A stretch of DNA of 64,000 nt from Cordia subcordata (taxonomy: Eukaryota; Streptophyta; Magnoliopsida; Boraginales; Cordiaceae). Below the pieces are notes generated by a model that was not told where the DNA came from, searched no databases, and was given only the letters and a program-made list of their open reading frames with translations. Location of the stretch: the NCBI GenBank assembly GCA_028554755.1, contig JAPTOF010000039.1, positions 207,716-271,715 on the forward strand, in the 5' to 3' direction. How positions within the stretch are numbered: position 1 is the first letter of the stretch; each line of letters starts with the position of its first letter. Shown piece by piece: positions 20,075-32,436 of the stretch. Both the position numbers and the translations under genes were made by a program.

Positions 20075-22300
20075 CTTTGAATCAAAGAAGCTTCTTAAAG
20101 AGGTAAATTCTACTATTATTGCACTTGTGCCAAAGGTTCAAAATCCTTCCATGGTCAAAGATTTTTGGCCTATTTCTTGTTGCAATACCATCTACAAATG
20201 CATTTCAAAGATCATTGCTAATAGGCTTAAAGTTTGCTTGCCTCACATCATTTCTTGGAACCAAACAGCATTCATCAAGAATAGGCTCATCCAAGAAAAT
20301 ATTCTTATTGCACATGATGTTATGAGAGGTTATACTAAAAGTCATATCTCCCCAAGATGCTCCCTTAAAGTTGACATTATGAAGGCTTTTGACTCTTTAA
20401 ATTGGGGCTTCATTAAATGCACTCTCCTTGCATTTGGTCTTCCACATTTATTTGTTGAATGGACTTTGGAGTGTGTCACTACCCCTAGTTTTTCTATTGC
20501 ACTCAATGGAGGATTGGAAGGACACTTTTAAGGAGCAAATGGAATTAGACAACGGGATCCCATCTCTCCCTATCTTTTTGTCATGTGCATGGAGGTACTC
20601 TCTTGTATGCTTAACAAATTATATGAGCATCCGGGGTTTCATTTTCATCCAAAATGTGCACATTTGAAGCTTAACCACCTTTGTTTCGCGGATGATCTTT
20701 TTATCTTTTGCAAAGGAAGTTTAAGCTCTATTGAGAGCATCATGGACACCTTGAAGAAATTCTCCTCCTTTTCTGGGCTGAATATCAACAAATCAAAGAG
20801 TGCCATTTTCTTTGGAGGGATTTCAATTCATGACAAAAGAACCACTTGGATTGTGTTGGTTTTCAAGAAGGCAAGCTTTCCATTCGATACTTGGGTATCC
20901 CACTTGTTTCTAGAAAGTTAAGAAAGACTGATTGCTTCCCCCTCTTGGAAAGAATTAATGCAAAACTTGAAATTTGGTGCAATTCTTGGCTTTCTTTTGC
21001 TGGTCAACTTGTTTTGCTAAAATCAACACTTTTTCAAATCTTTGCTTATGGGGCAAGTGCAATTCTTCTTCCCAAAAGTGTGATGGCAGCTATTGAAACA
21101 AAATTTAAAGCTTTTCTTTGGAGGGGTACCGGCCCCAAGGTTGCTTGGAAGGATATATGTCTTCCCTTTTGTGAAGGTGGACTTGGTATTCGAAATATTG
21201 AGGAGATTAATAGAGTTTTTTACTCAAGCTTTTCTAGAGAATGTATGCAAAGAAGGACATACTTTGGAGTCAATGGATTCACATGAATTATATTAAGGGC
21301 TCTTCCATTTGGGTGATGCAAGCTCCTAAGGATGCAAGTTGGATTCTAAAAGCTCTGAGTTGTCGACAAACAGCAAAGCCTCTCATCAATCACATTCTTG
21401 GTAATGGATCTCATACCTTCTTTTGGATTGATAATTGGTACAAGGAAAGTTCTCTTTTGGAGCATTGGAGTGGCACTTTCTCTAGTCCTCCTCTCCTGGC
21501 TAAGGTTAGTGATATTCACATTAATGGTAATTGGAATTGGCCTATTCAGCTCCCACATGTTGAGTGTCCAAACTTTGTTCTTAATGATAGCACAATGGAC
21601 AAAATTGTTTGGAAAGCATCTCAAAATGGAGATTTTGTTTTCAAACAAACTTGGGAACATATAAGGAGGAAGGGAAACCAATTCGCTGGTTTTAACATCC
21701 TTTGGCACAAAAATCATAATCCGAGACATAGCTTCATTGCTTGACTTGCTTTTCTTGACCGACTCAACACAAAATTCAGAATATTACATTGGGGTCTTGA
21801 CATCAATCCATCATGCATTTTTTGTTATTTTGGTTGCGAAACAGGAGATCAACTTTTCTTTGAATGTAGCTTCACTAGAAGAATTTGGCAAAAAGGTCTT
21901 CGCCTTACATCAATTTCAGAGAAAATGATTTGCTGGAAGGACATTATTGCTTTTATCACTCCTTTTGCAAATGAGAAGCACTTGAAGGCCACTATCATCA
22001 AGCATCTCCTTGGAGCATCCATTTACCACATTTGGTTAGAACGGAATCAGCGCATTTTTCATAATGATGCAAAAAATGAAGAAAGCATTTTCAATTCTAT
22101 TTACAATGATGTAAGAGTTAAAATCTCTACTAGAAGAAAATTCCTTCCTCTCTTTTGAACAAAATATTATGTAATTTGTGGAGGCTAGATGACATTCTTG
22201 TATAGGCCTGCTCTCCACTTTTACTTTCTCTTTTGTACTTGTACATTTTTCTTTTGACTTTTAGGAATACACACAAACTTTCTCACCCCGCAAAAAAAAA

Positions 22301-22316
22301 ACTTTCAGCCCTGAAA
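22301..22316. repeat. TSD of LINE-E, right copy
   Basis: Identical to 16299-16314. This copy continues into LINE-F RT codons FSGLK on the minus strand. Confidence 0.93.
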
Positions 22317-24459
22317 AAGTATGGAACTTTCTAAGGACTTCCATGATGCATTCAATCGAATCCAAATTTCCTTTACTAAATATGAAGAGATCATTGGCAA
22401 AACAAAGTGATTAAGCTTCAATTTGGCACACTTGGGATGGAAGTCAAAGCCACTATCATTTTCCAATTTGTTGAGCATATATGTGAGAACTTCCATACAT
22501 AACACAAAGAGATATGGAGAGAAGGGGTCACCTTGTCTAATACCATTTGCACCCTTGAAATAACCTTGAAATCTACCATTGATTGCAATAGTAAAACTTG
22601 GAGATGAAACACATGCCATAATCCATGTAACAAGCATGCAAGGGAACCCAAACGCCAAAAGGGTGTTCTCAATAAAGCCCCAACTAAGTGAGTCAAAAGC
22701 CTTCATGATGTCAACCTTAAGAGCACATCTAGGAGAAATGTGGTTTCTTGAATAACCTCTAAGAACCTCATGAGCAACAAGAATGTTTTCATTGATGAGT
22801 CTATCTTTGATGAAAGCAGATTGATTCCAAGAAATAATCTTTGGAAGGCAAGCCTTGAGTCTATTTGCAAGCATCTTGGAAATGCACTTGTAAATGGTGT
22901 TGCAACAAGAGATAGGCCTATAATCTTTAACCATGGATGGATTTGAGACTTTTGGCACTAAAGCAATGTAAGTAGCATTTACCTCATTAAGGAGCTTGGT
23001 GGAATCAAAGAAGGAACCAATGGCTTTCACAACATCATCATCAACAGTGCTCCAAGCAGCCATGTAGAAAAGAGATGTAAAACCATCAGACCCCGGGCTT
23101 TTGTTTGGATTGAGAGAGAAGAGAGTGCTTTTGATTTCCTTATGGGTAATCGGTGCCACCAGCATATTAATGCATTCCTCATCAATAGATTTTCCAATGG
23201 CAGCTTTGATAATGTCAATATTTGCACAAGTCCGAATGGGTGTGCCAAGGAGATCTTTGAAGAAGGAGATGAATTCCACCTTTATGCCTTCACTAGATGA
23301 AGTAAGTGTACCATTCAAATCTTGTATAGCATTTATAGTGTTTTTTCTTTTCCTTCCCTGAATCGTACTATGAAAAAACTTGGTGTTTGCATCACCTTCT
23401 TTAACCCAATTGAGCCGAGATTTCTGGTGGAGCATGTGATTGTATGTGGACTCAAGAGCTTCAATCTTAATGAAAATATCTTTCTCCATATCAAGAATTT
23501 CATCATTGAGAAAGCCATTCATCAAATCAGATTGTACTCTACAAAGCTTCTCCTTGAGTACATGAATCTCTTGAGGAATGCAAGAGTAGTGCTCTTTATC
23601 AAACTTCTTTAAAGAAAGCTTGAGGCGTTTTTGCTTTTGATACAAAATGAACATTGGAGTGCCAAAGACCCGTGCACTCCAATGATCCTCCACAAAATGC
23701 AAGAAATGATCATGTGTTGTCCAAGCATTGTAGAATTTGAATGGCTTTAGAGAGGGGGGCTTGAGCTTACAAGTGTGAAGGATAAGCGGGCAATGATCAG
23801 AAATTCTGGACTATCCACCAAAAGAAAAGAATCTCCCATGCTATCCATCCAACAAGGATTCATCAAAGCTCTATCAATCTTGCTTGTAAGGCGGTTGCCA
23901 TTTAAGTTCCTATTTGTCCAAGTAAAGTGTGAACCAATAGGGTTGAATTCTTGAAGACTTGCTTTATAAATACAATCTTTGAAATCCCAAGCACTAGAGG
24001 GGATAGACAAAGAGGAGGATTTATCTCCATTATGAAGAACTTCATTGAAATCCCCAAGGATGCATAATGGATCTTCTTTGCAACAAAAACTCCACTTTTC
24101 AATATGCTGCCAAAGTCATTTCCTTTTTTGGGGGCATTTTGGCCATAAACAACAAAGACAAAGAAAGGATCATGAGGTGGGGATGCAAAATGGCAAAGCA
24201 TACCTTGGTCAAAGGTATCAATGATGGTAGGCTTGAGATGATTCTTCCAAAAGAGCCAAAGGCGGCCAGCAATGTTCTCATCAACATAATTGTCAAAACC
24301 CAAGCTACAAAAATAATCAGCAGTGTAATTTGCTTCTTGGGTGGTTTTTGTTTCCAAAACGCAAAAACAATTGAGATTATGTTTGCCAATGAGCAATTTT
24401 ATTTCCTTGTGTTTTTTAGGGGAATTTAAACCCCTAACATTCCAAGAGCAAAAAATCAT
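22301..24459 (-). pseudogene. LINE-F ORF2, N-terminal two thirds
   Basis: ATG 24459 (ATGA overlap with ORF1 stop 24458-24456), MIFCSWNVRGLNSPKKHKE, then LETKT. Frameshifts near 24130, 23900 and 23800 break the endonuclease (SDHC region). From 23702 it is open for 465 codons: HWSARVFGTPMFILYQKQK linker, NPNKSPGSDGFTS, DYRPISCCNTIYKCISKML, NQSAFIKDRLI, KVDIMKAFDSLSW and IRQGDPFSPYLF. FADD is altered to FAND by a single change, with a nearby 1-bp loss (about 22410). zf-RVT is missing. Confidence 0.86.
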
Positions 24460-25132
24460 GGAGGTGGGAAAGGAAAGAGATCCTCTTGATGTGTACTTTG
24501 AGCAATGATTGGTTCAGCAACAAATTCACCTTCCTCGGGTTTGTTTAGAGGTGCTTGGTTCTCCTCATTATCATCTTCAAGAACTTGGAATTTATTTTGA
24601 TGTTGAGTCTTTTGGCTAGGCCTACTTGCATTGATCATTTGTTTTGGAGAGCTTGGCCAAGTAGAATTAGCCATCTTGCTTGTAGAACTTACGTTGCTTG
24701 CTTTCTCAAAGTTTGGTGCATTTCTATCATTTGTTGAACGTTTCTTCCCAACAACTTGCCAATCCTCTTGTTTCTTTTGCTTAGGTCTTGAACTCAATGG
24801 TTGACCATGAGCTTGTTGAGTAGCCGGCTTCATGGAACAATTATCCACCAAATGTCCTACCATTTTGCAATGTGAGCATTTTGAAGGCTTCCATGCATAT
24901 TCAACATCAACTTGCGCTCAGGAGCTATCTTTAAGCTTTGGGAGGATAACATCCGGAAGACTTTCCTCTAAATTAACCTCAATACAAACCCTTGCAAATT
25001 CAAGATTTCTTTTTGATTCAGTCAATGCATCCATTTGAATAGGTCTCCCTATGAAAGAAGCAACATAATTTAACCCTCTTTTTGAACAAAGACTCATTGG
25101 AACATTCCAAAGTTCAACCCACAATGGGACTT
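24456..25132 (-). pseudogene. LINE-F ORF1, C-terminal part
   Basis: Reads LWNVPMSLCSKRGLNYVASFIGRPIQMDALTESKRNLEFARVCIEVNLEESLPDVILPKL, stop TGA near 24918, then AWKPSKCSHCKMVGHLVDNC (zinc knuckle) and a Gln/Lys-rich tail ending EDLFPFPPP. The N-terminal half is absent. Confidence 0.83.
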
Positions 25133-25170
25133 GTGATGTGGCAAAGCATGCTCTTCATCCTCTCTCTACC

Positions 25171-25257
25171 ATGAAAATCTTCTCCCTTCTCTCTAAATTC
25201 TTTGCAACCAGCCACCCTATCTTCACACACCACTACCAAACAACCTTCATCCATTAA
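25171..25257 (+). CDS. uORF in the LINE-G 5' UTR (28 codons)
   Basis: MKIFSLLSKFFATSH..., ends TTFIH then TAA. Same start context and same terminal Phe/Ile-His as the uORFs of LINE-E and LINE-H. Confidence 0.45.
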   Translation: MKIFSLLSKFFATSHPIFTHHYQTTFIH

Positions 25258-25426
25258 GCATCAAAACACTAACCTAAACACTCTTTCCAAAGCCGTCCTC
25301 AAGCCTCTTTCATTGGTTTTCATGGGCAAAAAGAAGAAGGTTTCTTCTCCAGTGAGATCTAGTGCTCGGCTCAATGGTAAGAAGCAAACTTTGGATGCTT
25401 TTTCAGTTGCCAAATCTGGTTCTTCT

Positions 25427-25444
25427 TCCTCAAATAATGAGGTT
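25427..25444. repeat. TSD of LINE-H, left copy
   Basis: tcctcaaataatgaggtt, identical to 37279-37296, 11.8 kb away. Confidence 0.95.
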
Positions 25445-28400
25445 TTTTTATGGATAAGTGAGAATTTTCATAAAAGTGTGTTAAAAATACAAGTACAAGA
25501 TGGAGAAGGTACAAAACGAACCTATACAAAAATATTTTCTAATCTCCAATCTTTGCATAATGATTTGTTCAAAGATGAGGAAGGAAACTTTTTACAATTT
25601 GAGATTTTAACTCTAACATCATTAAAAATAGCATGGAAGATGAACTCCTCGGTTTTAGCTTTGTCATTGAAGATGCGCTGATTCTTTTTAATCCAAATGT
25701 GGTACACGGCTGCACAAAAGAAATGTTTGATAATGGTTGCTTTCAAATGCTTTTCAAGGGAAAAAGGAGTGATATAAATGATAATGTCTTCCCAAGAGAT
25801 CAAGCTTTCCGGAATTTTGGTGAGCAGAAGACCATTTCTCCAAATCCTTCGAGTGAAACTACATTTGAAAAAAAGATGGTCCCTCGTTTCACAACCCATT
25901 CTACAAAAGATGCAACATGGGTTAATATTGAGCCCCAAATGAAGAATTCTGAACCTTGTGCTCAAACGGTCAAGGAATGCAAGCAAAACAATAAAGCTAT
26001 GCCTTGGATTGTGCCCCTTGTGCCAAATGAGGTTATAACCCTTGAAGTGGCTGCCCTTCCTTCGAAAATGCTCCCAAGTGTGTTTGAAAGAGAAGTCTCC
26101 ATTTGGAGAAAGAGTCCAAACCATTTTATCAATGTTGTCACCATGAAGAATAAAATTTGGAACATCAATATGTTGAAGGTGAGTTGGCCAATTCCATGTT
26201 CCATTAGAGAAGATGTCACATACCTTTGAGAGGAGAGGAGGGGCTGGAAATGTACTTGACCAATGTTCGAAGAGTGAACCATCTTTGTACCAATTATCAA
26301 TCCAAAGAATGTGTTTGAACCATTCCCAATTCTATGCTGAATGTAATTCTTTGCAAGACCTCGGATTTAAGAAGAATCTTCAAAATCCAACTAGCATCCT
26401 TAGGAGTATGCAACACCCAAATGGAAGAATCTTTGATGTAATTTGTATGAATCCATTGACTCCATATTGTTTCCTTGGCTGAATATATTCTCCAAAAGAC
26501 TTTAAGCATGCAAACCAAATTGACTTCCTCTAACTTTCTAATTCTAAGTCCTCCTTCATGCATGGGGAGGCAAACTTCCTTCCATGCAACTTTGGGCCCT
26601 GTGTCTCTCCACAAAAATGCTTTGAATTTTGATTCAATGGCAGCCAAGACACCTTTAGGAATAAGAAGGGCATTTGCCCAATATGCAAAGTGTTGAATAA
26701 GAATGGATTTGATAAGCACAAGTCTTCCTGCAAAGGAGAGCCAATTGTTGCACCATGAATCAATTCTTGCATTAATTTTTTCCAAGAGAGGATAGCAATC
26801 GGCTTTCCTTAGTTTTCTAGAAACAAGTGGAATGCCCAAGTATTGAATTGGAAGATCACCTTCATTGAAACCAACTCTTTCAAGGATAGCCATTTTAGTT
26901 TCATAAGAGACCCCTCCAAAGAAAATGTCACTCTTAGCTTCATTGATTTTCAGACCAGAATAAAAAGAGAAGTTCTTCAGAGTATTCAAAATACAATCTA
27001 TAGAGCTCAAGTCTCCTTTACAAAAAATGAAGAGATCATCCGCAAAACAAAAGTGGTTCAGCTTCAAGAGAGAACATTTTGGATGGAAACGAAAGCTTGA
27101 ACAATTCTCCAATTTGTTAAGCATGCAAGAAAGCACTTCCATACAAAGAACAAAAAGATAGGGAGAGATGGGGTCACCTTGTCGAATTCCATTTGCTCCA
27201 ATGAAATAGCCTTCCAAACCACCATTAAGAGCAATAGAGAAGCTAGGAGTTGTAATGCATACTTTAATCCATTCAACAAACTTTTGAGGAAAACCAAATG
27301 CAAGTAGAGTGCATTCAATAAAGCTCCAATTAAGAGTGTCAAAAGCTTTCATAAGATCAACTTTGATGGCACATCTTGGGGAGATATGGCTTCTAGAATA
27401 ACCTCTTAATATATCATGTGCAAGAAGGATATTCTCATTGATAAGCGCCCTTTAAAAAGGCTGATTGGTTCCATGAAATTAAGTGATGCAAGCAAGCTTT
27501 GATCCTATTGGCAATAATCTTCGAAATGCACTTGTAAATAGTGTTGCAACAAGATATTGGCCTAAAATCTTTAACCATGGAGGGATTTGGAATTTTAGGT
27601 ACAAGTGCAATAATGGTGGAATTTACCTCCCTAAGCAGCTTGCTTGATTCAAAGAAGGAGCTGATAGCATTAGTAACATCCTCTCCAACAATATCCCAAG
27701 CAACCATATAGAAATGAGATGTGAAGCCATCCGGACCCGGACTTTTGTTGGGATTAAGGGAAAAAAGAGTTTCCTTGATTTCATTCCTTGTGATAGGTGC
27801 ACAAATGGTGGCAGCAAGATTATCATCAATTGCTTTCCCAATAATACTCTTTAAGATATCCACATTAACATGAGTATCAGCTTTTGAACCAAGAAGCTTT
27901 TTGTAGTAGCCAATGAATTCATTTTTCACCTCAAAGTCCTCAAGAAGAAGATTCCCATTTTCATTCTTGATTGCTTGAATGGTGTTTCTGATTTTTCTTC
28001 CTTTCACAACATTATGAAAGAACTTGGTGTTTGAATCCCCCTCATTGATCCAAGATAATCTAGCTTTTTGGATAAGCATAGCCTTGTAAGTTGATTCAAG
28101 CCTTTCCAAATTAGCTAAAATGTCCTTTTCCTTGTCAAGAAGGGTAGCACTATAACCACCGTTAAGAAGAGCATATTGGGTGGCTTCAAGCTCCCCATAA
28201 AGATCTTTGATAGCATTAGGAATACAAGCAAAATGGGTTTTATCAAAGGACTTGAGAGCTTGCTTGAGAATTTTTTGCTTTTGAAAGAGGATGAACATTG
28301 GAGTACCAAAGACCCGTGTACTCCAATGCTCCTCCACAAGCTTCAAGAAATCCGAATGAGAAGTCCAAGCATTATAGAATTTGAATGGTTTTGGAGAAGA

Positions 28401-28769
28401 TTTCCATGCCTTACATGTATGCAAAATAAGGGGCAATGATCCGAAGCACCCGGGCATTCCACCAAAAGAAAAGAGAGATGAAAATTGTGAAGCCAAATAG
28501 AATTCAGAAATGCCCTATCAAGTTTGCTTGCCAAAAAGTTGCTAACATCACCTTTGTTAGTCCAAGTGAAATGAGGTCCATGTCCTTTTGCTTCGTGCAC
28601 ATTTGTTTTAGCAACAAAAGATTTAAAGTCCCAAGCACTTTTGGGGATAGAAGAAGAGCTTGATTTATCCCCACAGTGCAAGACCTCATTAAAGTCACCC
28701 AAAATGCAAAGATTATAAGCTTTACACCAAAAGTCCAGCTTGCAAGTTTATTCCAAAGCTTTTTCCTAT

Positions 28770-28785
28770 TTGTAGCTTCATTCCT
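28770..28785. repeat. TSD of LINE-I, left copy
   Basis: ttgtagcttcattcct, identical to 34787-34802. Confidence 0.95.
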
Positions 28786-28863
28786 TTTTTGGGCAAGTAA
28801 TATTGGATAGATTCCAAAGATCAAAAGTTTACATGTACAAAAGATGTGGAGAAGTGCATGAAC

Positions 28864-31800
28864 CTAAACAACAACATCTTCTAATCTCCACAATCTACAT
28901 AAAGTTTTGTTCAAAGGAGAAGACTGAAACTTTCTACCATTTGTAAGTTTAACTCTAACATCATTAAAGATAACATCGAAAATAAACTCCTCAGTTCTAG
29001 CTTGGTTTTTGAAGATACGTTGATTCCTTTCAATCCAAATGTTGTAAATGGCTGCCCCAAAGAGATGCTTGAAAATTGTGGCCTTCAAATGCTTTTCAAG
29101 AGCAAAAGGTGTAGAGTACTCAATAATATCATGCCAACAAATCAGATTTTCCAGAACGAGAGTGAGTTGCAAACCCCTTCTCCAAATCCTCCTGGTGAAA
29201 CAACATTCAAAAAATAGATGCTTCCTAGTTTCACAACCCATGTAACAAAAAATACACGTTGGGTTTATATGGAGTCCCCAATGCAAGATCCTGAATTTTG
29301 TGCTAAGGCGATCATGAAAAGGAAGTCAAACAATGAAGCTATGTTTAGGATTATGCCTCTTGTGCCAAATGTAATAATAACCTTCAAAATGAGTGCCCTT
29401 TCTTCTAATACTTTCCCAAGTGTGGAAAAATGTGAAGCCTCCACAAGGAGAGAGGTTCCATGAAATTTTATCTTCAACTCCCTCTATAAGTTCGAAATCT
29501 GGAACATCAACTTGGGAGAGGTGGATAGGCCAATTCCAAACGCCATCAATGAAAATATCACTAACCTTTGAGTGAAGTGGGGGATACGGAATTGTGTTAG
29601 TCCAATGCTCAAGTAGGGGGCCGTCCTTGTGCCAATTATCAACCCAAAAGAAAGTGCTTGCTCCATTGCCAATCTTGTGTTGGATATATCTCTTTGCCAA
29701 AACACGGCAGCCAAGAAGAGTTTTGAAAACCCAACTAACATCCTTGGGAATTTGTAACATCCAAATTGAAGAGTCTTGAAATAGTTGGCATGAACCCATT
29801 GACTCCAAAGTGAATCTTTTTTAGCATAACTCCTCCAAAAAGTTTTCAGCATGTATGTAAGATTAACCTCAATGCTCCGAATACCAAGTCCACCCTCTTG
29901 AAATGGGAGACAAACATCCTTCCATGCCACTTTTGGACCAGTCCCTCTCCACAAAAAGGCTTTGAATTTTGATTCAATGGCTGCCATAACGCCTTTTGGT
30001 AAAAGAAAAGCATTTGCCCAATAAGCACAAATCTGAGAAAGGACGGATTTGATGAGCACTAGTCTTCCCAAAAGAAAGCCAATTATTGCACCATGAATCA
30101 AGCTTAGAGTTGATTTTATCCAAGAGTGGACAGCAATCATTCTTCCTAAGCTTTCTTGAAACAAGTGGGATGCCCAAGTAACAGATTGAAGCTCACCCTC
30201 TTGAAACCCAATTCTATTCATAATTGCTCTTCTTTCTTCATTAGAAACCCCTCCAAGGAATAACACACTCTTTGTATTATTAACAACCAGCCCTGAGTAA
30301 GTTGAGAAAGTCTTCAATGTGTTCATGATGCAATCAATCAAATGCATATCCCCTCTACAAAAGATAAGAAGATCATCCAAAACAAAGATGATTGAGTTTA
30401 TGCTTCCACACTTTGGATGGAAGTGAAACCTCGGTTATATGCCAAGTTGTTAAGCATGCATGTGAGCACTTCCATACAAAGAACAAAAATGTAAGGAGAT
30501 GGGATCTGCTTGCCGAATGCCATTTGCTCCGAAGAAATATCCTTCCAACCCTCCATTTAAGGCAATGTTGAAACTAGGAGTTATAATGCATGCCATAATC
30601 CAGCCCACGAACTTTTTGGGGAAGCCAAAAGCAAAAAGTGTGCATTCAATGAATCTCCAATTTAAGGAATCAAAAGCTTTCATGATGTCAACTTTAAAAG
30701 CACATCTTGGAGTGATATGTCTCCTTTGATAACCTCTCAAAATGTCATGTGCAATAAGTACATTTTCATGGATGAGCCTACCCTTCATGAAGGCTGATTG
30801 GTTCCATGAAATAATGTGGGATAAGCAAGCTTTTATCCTATTTGCAATGATCTTTGAAATGCACTTGTAGATAGTATTACAGCAAGAAATTGGCCTATAA
30901 TCCTTGACCATGGTAGGATTTGAGGATTTAGGCACAAGAGCAATAATAGTGGCATTTACCTCTTTAAGGAGCTTGCTTGAATCGAAAAAGGATTTGATTG
31001 CATTAAGAACATCGTTGCCAACAATCCCCCAAGCAGCCTTGTAGAAATGTGATGTGTAGCCATCCAGGCCCGGGCTTTTGTTAGGGTTGAGTGAGAAGAG
31101 CGCATCCTTGATTTCATCATTTGTAATAGGGGCTATAGTGGTGGCAGCAGCATCTTGATCAATATGCTTGTCAATCATGTTTCTCAAAAGACCAACATTG
31201 ATGTTTGTGGGAGATTCAGCTCCAAGAAGTTTTTTGAAATAGCCAATAAATTCATCCTTAACTTCAGCTTCTTCAGTAAGAAAGAGACCCTGCTCATTCT
31301 TGATAGCATGGATAGTATTTTTGAGCCTCCGACCTTTCACAACATTGTGGAAAAACTTTGTATTTGCATCACCATCCTTGATCCAATTGAGTCTTGATTT
31401 TTGGTAGAGAATGGCTTTATGTTTTGCATCAAGTTCCTCCAATGTGCTCAAAATGCATTTTTCTTTATCAATGAGGGAGCTATCTCACTCACCATTAAGG
31501 AGTAAGTATTGGACTCCATCAAGCTCCTCCCGAAGATTTTTGATGGCAAAAGGAATGGCAGCGAAATGCTCCTTATCAAAAGATTTGAGAGCAATTTTTA
31601 AGGCTTTTTGCTTTTGATAAAGAATGTACATTGGTGTACCAAAAACTAGTGTACACCAATGGTCTTCAACAAGTTTGAGGAAATCCAAATGAGAGGTCCA
31701 AACATTGTAAAATTTGAAGGGTTTTGGTGAAGATTTCCAAGACTTACATGTTTGCATGATAAGAGGGCAATGGTCGGAGACTCCGGGGCTAGCAACCAAA

Positions 31801-32436
31801 AGGAAAGAGTGTTGATAATTGTGCAGCCAATTTCCATTAATGAGAGCTCTATCCAGCTTGGAAGCCAAGTAACTTTGACCATGGTTTTTATTTGTCCAAG
31901 TAAAGCGTGGTCCATGAGTATTGATTTCTTGCAACTTTGCTTTTGCTACAAAGTTTTTGAATGCACCAGCACTTTTAGGAATAGATAAGGTGTTTGATTT
32001 GTCGCCACAATGTAAAACCTCATTGAAATCCCCCATGAGGCAAAGATCACAATCTTCACACCAAGCACACCAATTCTCGAGTTTCCTCCAGAGATCAACT
32101 CTTTTGATGCTTCGTTGTGGCCATAGATGAAGGCAACAAAAAAGGATTTATGAATATGATCATCAAAATTGAAGAGTAAGGCTTGGTCACATGAGTCAAT
32201 CCAAGTAGCTTGAATACCTTTCTTCCACAAAAGCCAGATCCGTCCCTTGGTAAGATCATCCATATAGCTTGAAAAACCAAAATTTTCAAAACGAGAACAA
32301 ATGAGTTTGATATTTTCAGCATTTACCACCTTATTTTCCAAAAGGCAAAGAATGTCCAATTGGTGTTTATTGATCAGCAACTTTGCTTCCTTTTGCTTAT
32401 TGGGGGAATTTAACCCCCGAATATTCAAAATTTCAT
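28864..32436 (-). pseudogene. LINE-I ORF2 (EN-RT-zf-RVT)
   Basis: About 1191 codons. The start is damaged (MKF then TGA) but NIRGLNSPNKQKEAKLLINKHQLDILCLLENKVV follows. GDFNEVLHCGDKS (32030) and SDHCPLIMQTCKSW (31770) are intact. The linker and RT are open from 31451: NPNKSPGLDGYTSHFYKAAW, DYRPISCCNTIYKCISKII, NQSAFMKGRLI, KVDIMKAFDSLNW. The catalytic FADD codons have lost GC (about 30378), shifting the frame. zf-RVT CIFCYMGCETRKHLFF lies near 29265. Ends LWRLEDVVV. Confidence 0.9.

Larger units (their letters stand above)
18140..22205 (+). pseudogene. LINE-E ORF2 (EN-RT-zf-RVT), split by HL-5
   Basis: ATG 18140 sits inside ATGA with the ORF1 stop. MNFCTWNVKG starts the endonuclease; LENKV, GDFNEVLHEGD (18545) and a broken SDH (frameshift near 18800) follow. 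The linker leads to NPNKSSGPDGFTPHFY and the HL-5 insertion at NAISSFF. RT resumes with VNSTIIALVPKVQNPSMVKDFWPIS, KVDIMKAFDSLNW and FADDLFIFCKGSLSS (about 20690). zf-RVT residues CIFCYFGCETGDQLFF lie near 21815. Frameshifts fall near 18700, 18950, 20870 and 22140, and there are stops at 20530 and 21742. About 1197 codons originally. Confidence 0.87.
16315..22300 (+). mobile_element. LINE-E, full-length two-ORF LINE
   Basis: Bounded by a perfect 16-bp TSD; 5512 bp after removing HL-5 and its duplication. Order: 18 nt of unique sequence, start TTTCTCTCTCTACCATG (16333), uORF, ORF1, ORF2 and a 95-nt 3' UTR ending ACTTTCTCACCCCGC-poly(A). It lies antisense within LINE-F RT at codons FSGLK, exactly at the 3' end of LINE-D. 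The element is complete end to end, but ORF1 has lost DUF4283 and ORF2 is split by HL-5. Confidence 0.92.
22301..25132 (-). mobile_element. LINE-F, LINE fragment (RT to ORF1)
   Basis: A minus-strand block of the same subfamily as LINE-C and LINE-J. Its left side is cut in RT (FSGLK) by the LINE-E insertion, and the expected continuation is absent left of LINE-E, where LINE-D lies. Its right side ends in ORF1 at LWVELWNVPMS, abutting the 5' end of LINE-G. Both termini are missing. Confidence 0.82.

Noticed and set aside
22305..23702. 465-codon open frame as a functional reverse transcriptase
   Set aside because: It lacks the endonuclease frame, has FADD changed to FAND with a nearby 1-bp loss, and lacks zf-RVT; a LINE-F remnant.
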